Shown here: one piece after another, positions 1 to 5,050 of the stretch
Layout: every line of letters starts with the position of its first letter
Numbering within the stretch: the stretch's first letter is position 1
Source: Desulfobacter curvatus DSM 3379
Lineage (GTDB): Bacteria; Desulfobacterota; Desulfobacteria; Desulfobacterales; Desulfobacteraceae
Assembly (NCBI RefSeq): GCF_000373985.1
Contig: NZ_KB892954.1
Span: forward strand, 1 to 5,050
Direction: 5' to 3'
Length of the DNA stretch: 5,050 nucleotides
The notes under the pieces: generated by a model
Told to the model about the DNA's origin: nothing
The model's database searches: none
Seen by the model: the letters and a program-made list of their open reading frames with translations, nothing else
Made by a program: the position numbers and the translations under genes

Positions 1-201
1 GTAATTCATATTAGTCATAAGTTTATTGAGGATCTTAAGACAAAATGGGAAGCATTGGAGGGCAAAAGCGAGGTTAGTCCTTTCGGGATCGATGTCTTCG
101 GAATAAGTAGCCGAGTCAAATTCTTAGGATTAAGTTATATGCTACCTTGTGGCTGTATAATTGCATGGTGTGCGTTGCTTTTGACGGTGTGTCTTGAATG
201 A
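1..201 (+). CDS. 3' end of an unrecognised protein with C-terminal membrane segment (5' partial)
   Basis: Frame 1 is open from the first base for 66 codons and stops at TGA 199-201. The other two forward frames are closed within the first few codons. No start is visible, so the gene begins outside the window. The visible residues start with a charged, helix-like part (FIEDLKTKWEALEG), followed by a mixed stretch and then a strongly hydrophobic tail of about 20 residues (YMLPCGCIIAWCALLLTVC). That tail looks like a single transmembrane helix at the extreme C-terminus. I do not recognise the family. An open stretch of this length in AT-rich DNA is unlikely but not impossible by chance. The sensible alternation of charged and hydrophobic regions favours a real gene tail or the relic of one. 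Confidence 0.45.
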   Translation, partial: VIHISHKFIEDLKTKWEALEGKSEVSPFGIDVFGISSRVKFLGLSYMLPCGCIIAWCALLLTVCLE

Positions 202-253
202 AGACGTTAATATCAAATTTAACAGGTTTTTAATTCGCTGGGCTCCATAAAAA

Positions 254-283
254 CAGACTTCGTCTGGACGATGCAGGACGATG
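254..283. repeat. small hairpin and overlapping GGACGATG tandem repeat
   Basis: The inverted repeat CAGAC/GTCTG with a 3-base loop spans 254-266. It is followed at once by two GGACGATG copies separated by the bases CA. Both are exact in the sequence. Their function is unknown. The second copy provides the ATG of the possible leader ORF at 281. Confidence 0.45.
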
Positions 284-367
284 ATTTTTACAATAAACTG
301 TTTCATCGATGAAACACCCGTACAGGTAAATTTAACAAACAGAATAAGTGTTGATTATGGAAAATAA
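281..367 (+). CDS. possible 28-residue leader ORF overlapping the GFA start
   Basis: An ATG at 281 opens a frame of 28 codons ending at TAA 365-367. Its stop lies 11 bases beyond the start of the GFA gene at 357, in a different frame, a geometry that would allow translational coupling. The palindrome at 299-316 is read in this frame as C-FIDET. The only purine-rich sequence upstream (AGGA 275-278) is too close to the ATG for a normal ribosome binding site, so expression is doubtful. It may be a chance frame or the tail of an eroded gene. Confidence 0.2.
   Translation: MIFTINCFIDETPVQVNLTNRISVDYGK
294..316. repeat. palindromic repeat, left copy
   Basis: The core GTTTCATCGATGAAAC (300-315) is a perfect 16-bp palindrome, and the outer T299/A316 pair extends it to 18 bp. 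The same 16-mer recurs at 852-867. Identity extends upstream through TAAAC plus one variable base (294-299 here, 846-851 there), giving a 22-bp near-identical direct repeat with one difference. It could be an operator for a dimeric regulator, a recombination site or a small dispersed repeat. It has no T-run behind it and so does not look like a terminator. Confidence 0.7.
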
Positions 368-848
368 ATTCGGCCCCGAATATGCGTTCCTGGAAGACAC
401 AGGATTTGTTGCCAAGTACCAAGCCTCATGCTTCTGTGGTGCCGTCCAATATGAGGTGAGCGCCGACCCAGTGGATGCCAAGATTTGCCATTGCACAACT
501 TGTCAGAGGCTACATGGAGCCCCTATGCAGTGGGCTGCTATTTTCCACAAACACCATGTAAGATTCACGGCTGGTTTAGAAGATCTGATTTTTTATAACA
601 GTGAACAAAACAGGGCAGAGCGTATTCTCCCCTGTAAAGTCCGTTGCGGTAAATGTGGCACCCCAATTGCAGATGAGGGACGCAGAATGTGGCTCGCTTT
701 TCCATCTCTATTTGATTTCGGGTATCCCGCCGAGGTGCCGGAGCCATTCAAGCCGACCTGTCATCTTTTTTATGGGTCAAGAGTGATTGAAATACAGGAT
801 GATCTGCCCAAGTGGTCCGGCCACAAGAATCATTCCCAGCGGCTGTAA
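357..848 (+). CDS. GFA / CENP-V domain zinc protein
   Basis: The product is a 163-residue soluble protein of the GFA family (glutathione-dependent formaldehyde-activating enzyme-like, CENP-V domain). All seven cysteines typical of the fold are present. They are the CxC pair C25/C27 in SCFCGAV, the CxCxxC trio C44/C46/C49 in CHCTTC, and the CxxC pair C93-C97-C100 region (PCKVRCGKCG), where C97 and C100 are the structural ligands. In characterised members the first and last pairs hold a structural zinc and the CxCxxC trio is the catalytic or labile zinc site. Many members do not act on formaldehyde, so the substrate is unknown. I chose ATG 357. In-frame GTG 348 and TTG 351 would add three residues, and none of the three has a clear Shine-Dalgarno sequence. 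The gene sits alone between two palindromic repeats, and its TAA stop forms part of the right repeat. Its length is normal for the family and the frame is intact. Confidence 0.9.
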   Translation: MENKFGPEYAFLEDTGFVAKYQASCFCGAVQYEVSADPVDAKICHCTTCQRLHGAPMQWAAIFHKHHVRFTAGLEDLIFYNSEQNRAERILPCKVRCGKCGTPIADEGRRMWLAFPSLFDFGYPAEVPEPFKPTCHLFYGSRVIEIQDDLPKWSGHKNHSQRL

Positions 849-870
849 ACCGTTTCATCGATGAAACGGT
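846..870. repeat. palindromic repeat, right copy
   Basis: A perfect 22-bp palindrome spans 849-870, centred on ATCGAT and sharing the 16-bp core GTTTCATCGATGAAAC with the copy at 300-315. The shared direct repeat begins with TAAAC, whose TAA is the stop codon of the GFA gene. The two copies are 552 bases apart centre to centre and bracket exactly one gene. The sequence after it on the + strand is A-rich, not T-rich, so an intrinsic terminator for the GFA gene is not supported, although an RNA hairpin could form and end transcripts in another way. Confidence 0.7.
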
Positions 871-1119
871 AAAAAATACATTTTGGGGGAAGGACTGGCT
901 GAAGAAGTGCTAACAGCTTCATTCAAAGGTGCCGGAACACAATGCTGGAGTAGTCAACGCACTGCCTGGAAAGGTTCTCGGGATTCAATGATACCATTAG
1001 TGCTTGGGTTTGTTTTCCTCAATTAGATTTCATCAATCTTTCTATTTACATCAGATTGATAGGCTGCTATTCGAACATTATTCTGTTTTTCTAACGGGAT
1101 AACATTGTAAACTTGGACT
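871..1119. other. intergenic region upstream of the helicase gene, no convincing gene
   Basis: Frame 1 is open from 865 to TAG 1024-1026 (53 codons, possible TTG start at 883) and reads as a plausible short peptide containing AEEVLTASFKGAG and ending in a hydrophobic tail. It has no ribosome binding site and no recognised family, so I treat it as a possible gene relic only. From about 1020 the DNA becomes strongly AT-rich, as expected before a promoter. An 8-bp inverted repeat at 1032-1060 is described separately. Confidence 0.35.
1032..1060. repeat. 8-bp inverted repeat upstream of helicase promoter
   Basis: ATCAATCT (1032-1039) and AGATTGAT (1053-1060) are perfect inverted copies separated by 13 bases. 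The pair lies about 60 bases upstream of the -35 box of the helicase promoter. It could be an operator-like site or a weak hairpin. No T-run follows it. Confidence 0.35.
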
Positions 1120-1148
1120 TTAACAAAATAAAATTGCGTTTATAGAAT
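1120..1148 (+). promoter_or_regulatory. sigma70-like promoter of the helicase gene
   Basis: TTAACA (1120-1125) and TAGAAT (1143-1148) each match the consensus at five of six positions and are separated by the ideal 17 bases. Transcription would start near 1155, giving a leader of about 20 bases before ATG 1175. The promoter placement also argues against the upstream in-frame TTG at 1154 as the translation start. The core promoter has no extra operator-like symmetry. Confidence 0.55.
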
Positions 1149-1162
1149 ATTGTTTGTCAATT

Positions 1163-1168
1163 AAAGGA
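1163..1168 (+). promoter_or_regulatory. ribosome binding site deciding the helicase start
   Basis: AAAGGA (1163-1168) lies six bases before ATG 1175, a normal Shine-Dalgarno distance. The alternative in-frame TTG at 1154 has no such sequence and lies at the expected transcription start. ATG 1175 is therefore preferred. Confidence 0.65.
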
Positions 1169-1174
1169 AAAGTA

Positions 1175-3907
1175 ATGGTATCGGGTGCGGTGGCTACACA
1201 TTGTCAGATAGAACGTCAAATTTTGGTCATTGATAAAACAATCTGCAAGAGTATTGAGGAGATAGCTCCTTCGAAAAGAGGGTTTCTTTCTCAATTGATT
1301 TTATCCCAATTACGTAACTTTGTAGAGCATATCATGCTCAAGATCTATGCCGTTGAGAGACTGAAGGGGCAAGCTATCAGTGACCAATGGAATAATATAT
1401 GCAGCGCCGTCGAGTTTGTAAAAAGTAAGGGGAATTTGAAATTTTTGCGACAGTTTCATAGCTTTCTTCAGATTTCAGCATCTCACTACACACTTGAAGA
1501 AGAAGGATCAGAGCGTCTATTGCTCAAATACTATGAGTACCTTCTTAGGGCTAAGAGTTTCTTGAAGACTGAATATTCGCTCAATGTCCTTGAAAACCTC
1601 GAAAAGTTTCCGTTAAACACTGATTCTACCCTTAAAGAATATTATGAGAAGATTGCCCACAAAGTAGATCAGTACCAAGTGGCTAAACCAAAACATGCAA
1701 GATCCGAAACTTACTATATACAAAAGATCAAACCTTTTTTTGTAAGCCAGAAAATCTATTATGAAGTTACTTTTACGCCCGTTAACGAAAAGGCGAGTAA
1801 GTTTGACAGGGTTATCGCTTTTACCGCTCTTGATATCTCCCGTTATTATGCTGTAAGGCTATTCACGGTTGATGATCGTATTGAAATACTCGGGAAAACC
1901 ATGCCTGTATTTATCATTATTGACTGGGAAACATGGATTCGCCCTTGTGAGATAAATAACTTTTCAAGACTGGTTGGCTTTAGTCTGGATATTAAGAGGA
2001 GTAATGCAGAATATCGCAACCTGATGCGGTATTTATCCAAAACGGGATTTAGCCTAGTTGACATCGTAAACTTTTCGAACAAACGATTCCACCGCACCAA
2101 ATTGAGCATTGTCCCAAATGCAAGCTCTGTCCATTTTTTTGACGTACTTGAGAATTGCCGTGAAATTATAAAAGGCGATAAAGCTGGTAGCAATATTTTA
2201 AGATATCTACTCTATCACCTGAACAACAGTGTAATAAAATGTCAACGCGATAATAGCAATGATCGACTTTCCAGTCTTAATCTAAGTTATGGCTGCATTC
2301 CGTTTGACGATATGCCCTTTAACTCGTCTTTAATTGGGCATAATCCTAAATTGAGAGATTTGTTCGATTGCATCAATCACCCAGACAGAAAACACGAAAT
2401 CTTTGCAAGATTGGTTCGAAACAATACTGAGAACAAAGGACAGCTTTTCACTGCTGTTAAAGAGATAACAGGTTTCGATAATATCGAAACACTCATAAAG
2501 GAATATAACAGGCGACTGTATTACAAACACAAAAGCCGTGAATTAAAGTTAGAAAAGGGCCATATCTATATAGAGCAGTACAAGGACGATACACAATTCA
2601 TTGTTGGTGAGTTAAACAAGCTGGCAAAAAGTGGTGTATCCAACTACGCAAATTCGGTTAAGGCTTGGCTACAATCGACTGTTCACATTGTCGATTGCGA
2701 TGAAAAAAAGGAAGCGCTTGCCCGGATGTTTGAGCATTCAAATGTATCACTGATATATGGTTCCGCAGGTACTGGTAAATCCACTCTGATAAATCATATT
2801 TCACATTTTTTCTCAGAGAGAACAAAATTGTACTTGGCAAACACCAATCCTGCCGTCGATAATTTAAAAAGAAGAGTCACCGCGTCTAACTGTGATTTTT
2901 ACACTGTCGCAAAATTTACAAAGAGTAGATATATGGAGACTGACTACGATATTTTGATAATTGATGAATGTAGTACCGTCTGCAACAGAAACATGAAAGA
3001 GGTTCTCGAAAAAGCAACATTCAAGCTTTTGATATTGGTCGGAGATGTCTTTCAGATCGAATCCATTCAGTTTGGAAATTGGTTCAGTGCTGCCAGGAGT
3101 TTTATACCCGTGACCTCAGTTGTAGAGTTAACAAAGCCATACAGAACTAACAATGAAAGTTTATTGACATTGTGGAAACGCGTTCGAAACATGGATGACA
3201 CGATTCTTGAGCTTTTAGCAAAGCAAGGCTACTCGACTACTCTAGACTCTTCAATTTTTGAACCTGCAAAGGCCGACGAAATTATCCTCTGCTTAAACTA
3301 TGATGGCTTGTATGGGATTAACAATATAAACAGGTTCTTGCAGGAAAGTAATCCAAGTAAAGCGATACCTTGGGGGCTTCAGCTTTATAAGGAAAACGAC
3401 CCTATTTTATTTAATGAATCTGAGCGATTTCAACCGCTGATTTATAACAATATGAAGGGAACAATAGTTGGTATAGAAGTTTTCGATAAGCAGATACAAT
3501 TTGATATTGAACTGGATAAAGTTATAAATGGCATGGATGTAGACTTTTATGATGACCTGGAACTTCTTGAAAACTCAGCGAATGGAAATTCAGTAATTCG
3601 ATTTTTCGTTGATAAATACAAAAGTGTTGATGACGACGACGATGCTACGTCTTCTGTTATTGTTCCATTTCAGGTGGCGTATGCCGTTTCAATTCATAAG
3701 GCACAGGGGTTGGAATACAACTCGGTAAAAATTGTGATTTCAGATGAAATCGATGAGCTTATTACTCACAACATATTTTACACAGCGATAACACGCGCAA
3801 AAGAAAAGCTTAAAATATATTGGACTCCTGAAGTTGAGAGCAGGGTTCTAAGTAAAATTAATCCTAAAGACTGTAAAAAGGATGTTGCCTTATTAAAGGT
3901 GATTTAA
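1175..3907 (+). CDS. SF1 (RecD/Dda/Pif1-like) helicase with unrecognised N-terminal half
   Basis: The 910-residue protein has a complete superfamily 1 motor in its C-terminal 400 residues. The motifs, in order, are: Walker A GSAGTGKS (529-536; K535), motif Ia LANTNPAVDNL (from 554), Walker B IIDEC (595-599; D597, E598), motif III GDVFQ (623-627), motif IV KPYR (R657), an SH3-like insert IYNNMKGTIVGI (around 756-767), motif V SIHKAQGLEY (839-848) and motif VI TAITRAKEKL (R874). The SH3-like insert before motif V and the SIHKxQG form are typical of the SF1B branch (RecD2, Dda, Pif1), whose members move 5' to 3' on single-stranded DNA. All ATPase residues are present, so it should be active. Residues 1-500 match no family I know. 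They contain a conserved-looking block with IIIDWETWIRPCE (248-259) but no clear nuclease motif. An acidic run D819-D823 lies just before motif V. The gene is AT-rich, has its own promoter and has no operon partner. A role in defence against mobile DNA is inference; DNA repair or element maintenance are alternatives. Confidence 0.88.
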   Translation: MVSGAVATHCQIERQILVIDKTICKSIEEIAPSKRGFLSQLILSQLRNFVEHIMLKIYAVERLKGQAISDQWNNICSAVEFVKSKGNLKFLRQFHSFLQISASHYTLEEEGSERLLLKYYEYLLRAKSFLKTEYSLNVLENLEKFPLNTDSTLKEYYEKIAHKVDQYQVAKPKHARSETYYIQKIKPFFVSQKIYYEVTFTPVNEKASKFDRVIAFTALDISRYYAVRLFTVDDRIEILGKTMPVFIIIDWETWIRPCEINNFSRLVGFSLDIKRSNAEYRNLMRYLSKTGFSLVDIVNFSNKRFHRTKLSIVPNASSVHFFDVLENCREIIKGDKAGSNILRYLLYHLNNSVIKCQRDNSNDRLSSLNLSYGCIPFDDMPFNSSLIGHNPKLRDLFDCINHPDRKHEIFARLVRNNTENKGQLFTAVKEITGFDNIETLIKEYNRRLYYKHKSRELKLEKGHIYIEQYKDDTQFIVGELNKLAKSGVSNYANSVKAWLQSTVHIVDCDEKKEALARMFEHSNVSLIYGSAGTGKSTLINHISHFFSERTKLYLANTNPAVDNLKRRVTASNCDFYTVAKFTKSRYMETDYDILIIDECSTVCNRNMKEVLEKATFKLLILVGDVFQIESIQFGNWFSAARSFIPVTSVVELTKPYRTNNESLLTLWKRVRNMDDTILELLAKQGYSTTLDSSIFEPAKADEIILCLNYDGLYGINNINRFLQESNPSKAIPWGLQLYKENDPILFNESERFQPLIYNNMKGTIVGIEVFDKQIQFDIELDKVINGMDVDFYDDLELLENSANGNSVIRFFVDKYKSVDDDDDATSSVIVPFQVAYAVSIHKAQGLEYNSVKIVISDEIDELITHNIFYTAITRAKEKLKIYWTPEVESRVLSKINPKDCKKDVALLKVI

Positions 3908-3918
3908 AAAATTTCAGG

Positions 3919-3954
3919 TGTTGAGTTTCTATGACTCTGTAAGTTAACTCAACA
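3919..3954 (+). terminator. stem-loop after the helicase gene, possible terminator
   Basis: TGTTGAGTT (3919-3927) and AACTCAACA (3946-3954) form a perfect 9-bp stem with an 18-base loop, starting 12 bases after the helicase stop. The stem is AT-rich and is followed by TTAAATTG rather than a T-run, so intrinsic termination would be weak. An operator or element-end role is possible. Confidence 0.4.
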
Positions 3955-3978
3955 TTAAATTGCAAAGAATCAAAAGCG

Positions 3979-4224
3979 TTAAGGAATAGCAAAACAACAG
4001 ATATGTCTATCATGTGTCGCTGACAGGGCCGTCAATAAAGGGCTTAACTCCTTCCTCCAGTGCTCAGGCCACTAACAATGCGGAGGGTGAGCTTTAGTGT
4101 TGAAAATGCTCCGGAGTAACAGGGATAATCTGCGGTATTCATTCGTCATAAGAATGGAGTCTGTCGGGGAGGTAGTCTTCACCTCAAACCCCTCAGTTTG
4201 ATCTGCCCAATTCGTAAGCGATAA
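3979..4224 (-). pseudogene. interrupted minus-strand reading frame, possible mobile-element relic
   Basis: On the minus strand a frame is open from 4224 to TAG 4074-4072 (50 codons; GTG at 4182 or ATG at 4149 are possible starts). It includes EYRRLSLLLRSIF and ends in KAHPPHC. Beyond the TAG the same frame stays open for 30 more codons (beginning WPEHWRKELSPLL) to TAA at 3981-3979. The block is richer in GC than the helicase gene and the DNA on either side of it. No ribosome binding site or family is recognised with certainty. The text resembles the short conserved leaders or tails found beside insertion sequences, but I cannot name one. It also contains hairpins, so a structured noncoding element is the main alternative. 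Confidence 0.25.
4138..4196. repeat. two adjacent imperfect hairpins
   Basis: CATTC (4140-4144) pairs with GAATG (4152-4156) around a 7-base loop, extended by two further pairs, one of them G-U. Next to it a longer interrupted hairpin can form. CTG 4161-4163 pairs with CAG 4194-4196, GGGG 4166-4169 with CCCC 4189-4192, and AGGT 4170-4173 with ACCT 4181-4184, leaving a CAAA bulge (4185-4188). The base pairs are visible in the sequence. Whether they act in DNA or RNA is unknown. Confidence 0.35.
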
Positions 4225-4293
4225 TTAAATTCCATCTACTGTTTTGAAACCGGTGTAATAAGATAATCAATTAAGAAATCTTTGTTCAAATAC

Positions 4294-4307
4294 GGGGGGG
4301 GGGGGGG
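4294..4307. repeat. homopolymer of 14 G
   Basis: Fourteen consecutive G on the + strand (14 C on the minus strand) lie in otherwise AT-rich DNA, directly beside the hairpins downstream of the thiolase gene. Such tracts are prone to slippage and to sequencing or assembly error. The true length should be treated as uncertain. Confidence 0.85.
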
Positions 4308-4366
4308 ACGCAAACTTGCCCGGATGCAAGTTTTTGAAGCAACGTGCAGGTGGATGAGTTTGCGTC
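4307..4366 (-). terminator. alternative hairpins downstream of thiolase, possible terminator
   Basis: Ten bases after the thiolase stop (minus strand) begins GACGCAAACT (4366-4357), the exact inverse of 4316-4307. This gives a 10-bp stem with a 40-base loop. Inside the loop a compact hairpin, AAACTTGC (4333-4326) with GCAAGTTT (4319-4312) and a 6-base loop, shares bases 4316-4312 with the first stem, so the two cannot form together. On the minus strand the structure is followed by the C14 run rather than by T, which is unusual for an intrinsic terminator. On the + strand the compact hairpin ends in TTTTT (4331-4335) and could weakly stop transcription arriving from the helicase side. Confidence 0.45.
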
Positions 4367-4375
4367 TAAATAATA

Positions 4376-5050
4376 TTACAGCATTTCAATGGCGCAGGCC
4401 ATTGATACACCACCGCCGCCGCAAAGCGTGGCAAGGCCTAAGCTCTTGCCTTTATTTTTCATGGCATACATTAACGTGGTCATCACCCGGGCGCCGGTGG
4501 AACCCACAGGATGTCCCAAGCCTATGCCGGACCCGTTGACATTGGTGATCTCCCTGTTCAGGCCCAGCTCTCTTTCGCATCCCAGGTACTGGGCGGCAAA
4601 GGCTTCATTCACCTCAATCAGGTGAAAATCATTGATAGTTATACCGGATTTTGCCATAAGGTCCTTGACCGCCGGGACCGGAGAGAGCCCCATGACCGAA
4701 GGATGGCAGGCACCCATGCCTGTGGCTTTTATTTTTGCAATGGGGGTAAGCCCCAGTTCTTTGGCCTTTTCTGCGGACATGATCACCATGCCGGTGGACC
4801 CGTCATTGATGCCCGAGGCGTTTCCTGCAGTGACCTTGCCGGTTTTGGGGACAAATGCCGGGGGCAATGCGGCGAGTTTTTCCAGGGTCATGCCGGGCCT
4901 GAAATGTTCGTCTTTATCAAATATAATAGGATCTTTTTTGCGTTGGGGCACTTCAACCGGCACAATTTCTTCGGCAAAACTGCCGTCATTGGTGGCCCGT
5001 TCCGCATTGTTATGGGAGCGAAGGGCTACCTCGTCCATCTCCGCCCTGCT
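4376..5050 (-). CDS. thiolase (acetyl-CoA C-acetyltransferase type), C-terminal part
   Basis: The visible 224 residues are the C-terminal part of a thiolase, which interconverts acyl-CoA plus acetyl-CoA with 3-ketoacyl-CoA plus CoA in beta-oxidation, ketone or butanoate metabolism in the cytoplasm. The frame runs off the right edge. Upstream of the internal ATG at 5038 it still reads SRAEMDE, matching the family's SR-x-x-DE-ALRSH segment, so that ATG is not the start. Family landmarks appear in order: GNASGINDG, then VNEAFAAQ (Asn codon at 4609-4607), then GHPVGSTGAR with the catalytic His (4513-4511), and finally CGGGG with the catalytic Cys (4423-4421). The nucleophilic Cys near residue 90 lies outside the window. 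About 170 residues of a usual 390-400 are missing at the N-terminus. The sequence is intact and GC-rich, consistent with a housekeeping gene of the host. Substrate chain length cannot be told from this part. Confidence 0.93.
   Translation of the reverse strand, partial: SRAEMDEVALRSHNNAERATNDGSFAEEIVPVEVPQRKKDPIIFDKDEHFRPGMTLEKLAALPPAFVPKTGKVTAGNASGINDGSTGMVIMSAEKAKELGLTPIAKIKATGMGACHPSVMGLSPVPAVKDLMAKSGITINDFHLIEVNEAFAAQYLGCERELGLNREITNVNGSGIGLGHPVGSTGARVMTTLMYAMKNKGKSLGLATLCGGGGVSMACAIEML

Larger units (their letters stand above)
202..356. other. leader region before the GFA-family gene
   Basis: This gap of about 155 bases contains a small perfect hairpin (CAGAC 254-258, loop TTC, GTCTG 262-266), then two copies of GGACGATG at 266-273 and 276-283 (10-base period), then the palindrome at 299-316. 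No convincing sigma70 promoter with 16-18 bp spacing was found. TTAACA at 219-224 has no matching -10 box. The density of small repeats suggests regulation or recombination, but this cannot be shown from one copy. Confidence 0.4.

Noticed and set aside
849..870. Classic rho-independent terminator for the GFA gene
   Set aside because: The palindrome is followed by an A-run, not a T-run, on the + strand. On the minus strand no T-run follows it either.
865..1026. 53-codon open frame between the GFA and helicase genes
   Set aside because: It has no good start codon or ribosome binding site and no recognisable family. Another frame over the same bases reads equally well, so chance or relic is more likely than a gene.
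1154..1174. Upstream TTG start adding seven residues to the helicase
   Set aside because: It has no Shine-Dalgarno sequence and lies at the expected transcription start, whereas ATG 1175 has AAAGGA at correct spacing.
3919..3954. Integron attC site
   Set aside because: GTTGAGT and ACTCAAC match the core patterns GTTRRRY and RYYYAAC, but in reversed order, and no integrase or further cassettes are present.
4097..4201. 34-codon plus-strand frame with GTG start in the convergent gap
   Set aside because: It overlaps the longer minus-strand frame and the hairpins. It has no clear ribosome binding site.
4282..4539. Plus-strand ORF across the G run into the thiolase
   Set aside because: It is read through the homopolymer as Gly repeats and is antisense to a well-supported thiolase.
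1..5050. CRISPR array, tRNA, rRNA or intact insertion sequence
   Set aside because: I found no regularly spaced repeats, cloverleaf, rRNA-like sequence or transposase with paired terminal repeats in the window.

Overview
The right edge carries the C-terminal half of a bacterial thiolase (acetyl-CoA C-acetyltransferase type) on the minus strand. It is GC-rich and orderly. The rest of the window is visibly more AT-rich and looks like accessory DNA. A GC-richer metabolic gene beside AT-rich cargo fits a proteobacterium or Desulfobacterota-like host. That assignment is inference from style and cannot be fixed from the sequence alone.

Layout, left to right. Positions 1-201 (+) hold the 3' end of an unrecognised gene whose product ends in a hydrophobic, probably membrane-spanning segment. 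Positions 202-356 are a leader region with a small hairpin, a 10-bp tandem repeat, a perfect 18-bp palindrome and a possible 28-codon leader ORF. Positions 357-848 (+) encode a GFA/CENP-V family zinc protein with all seven expected cysteines. Immediately after its stop lies a second copy of the palindrome, so the GFA gene sits between two near-identical 22-bp repeats. Positions 871-1119 carry no convincing gene.

Positions 1175-3907 (+) hold the main gene. It encodes a 910-residue protein with an unrecognised N-terminal half of about 500 residues and a C-terminal superfamily 1 helicase motor of the RecD/Dda/Pif1 type. It has its own good sigma70-like promoter and ribosome binding site and appears to be a single-gene unit. 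A stand-alone large helicase with a private N-terminal module in AT-rich DNA is a reasonable candidate for an anti-mobile-element defence protein, but nothing in the window proves this.

Positions 3908-4375 are intergenic, between the convergent helicase and thiolase genes. They hold a stem-loop after the helicase gene, a compositionally different block with an interrupted minus-strand reading frame that may be a mobile-element relic, a run of 14 G, and two mutually exclusive hairpins just downstream of the thiolase stop. No tRNA, rRNA, CRISPR array or intact insertion sequence was seen.
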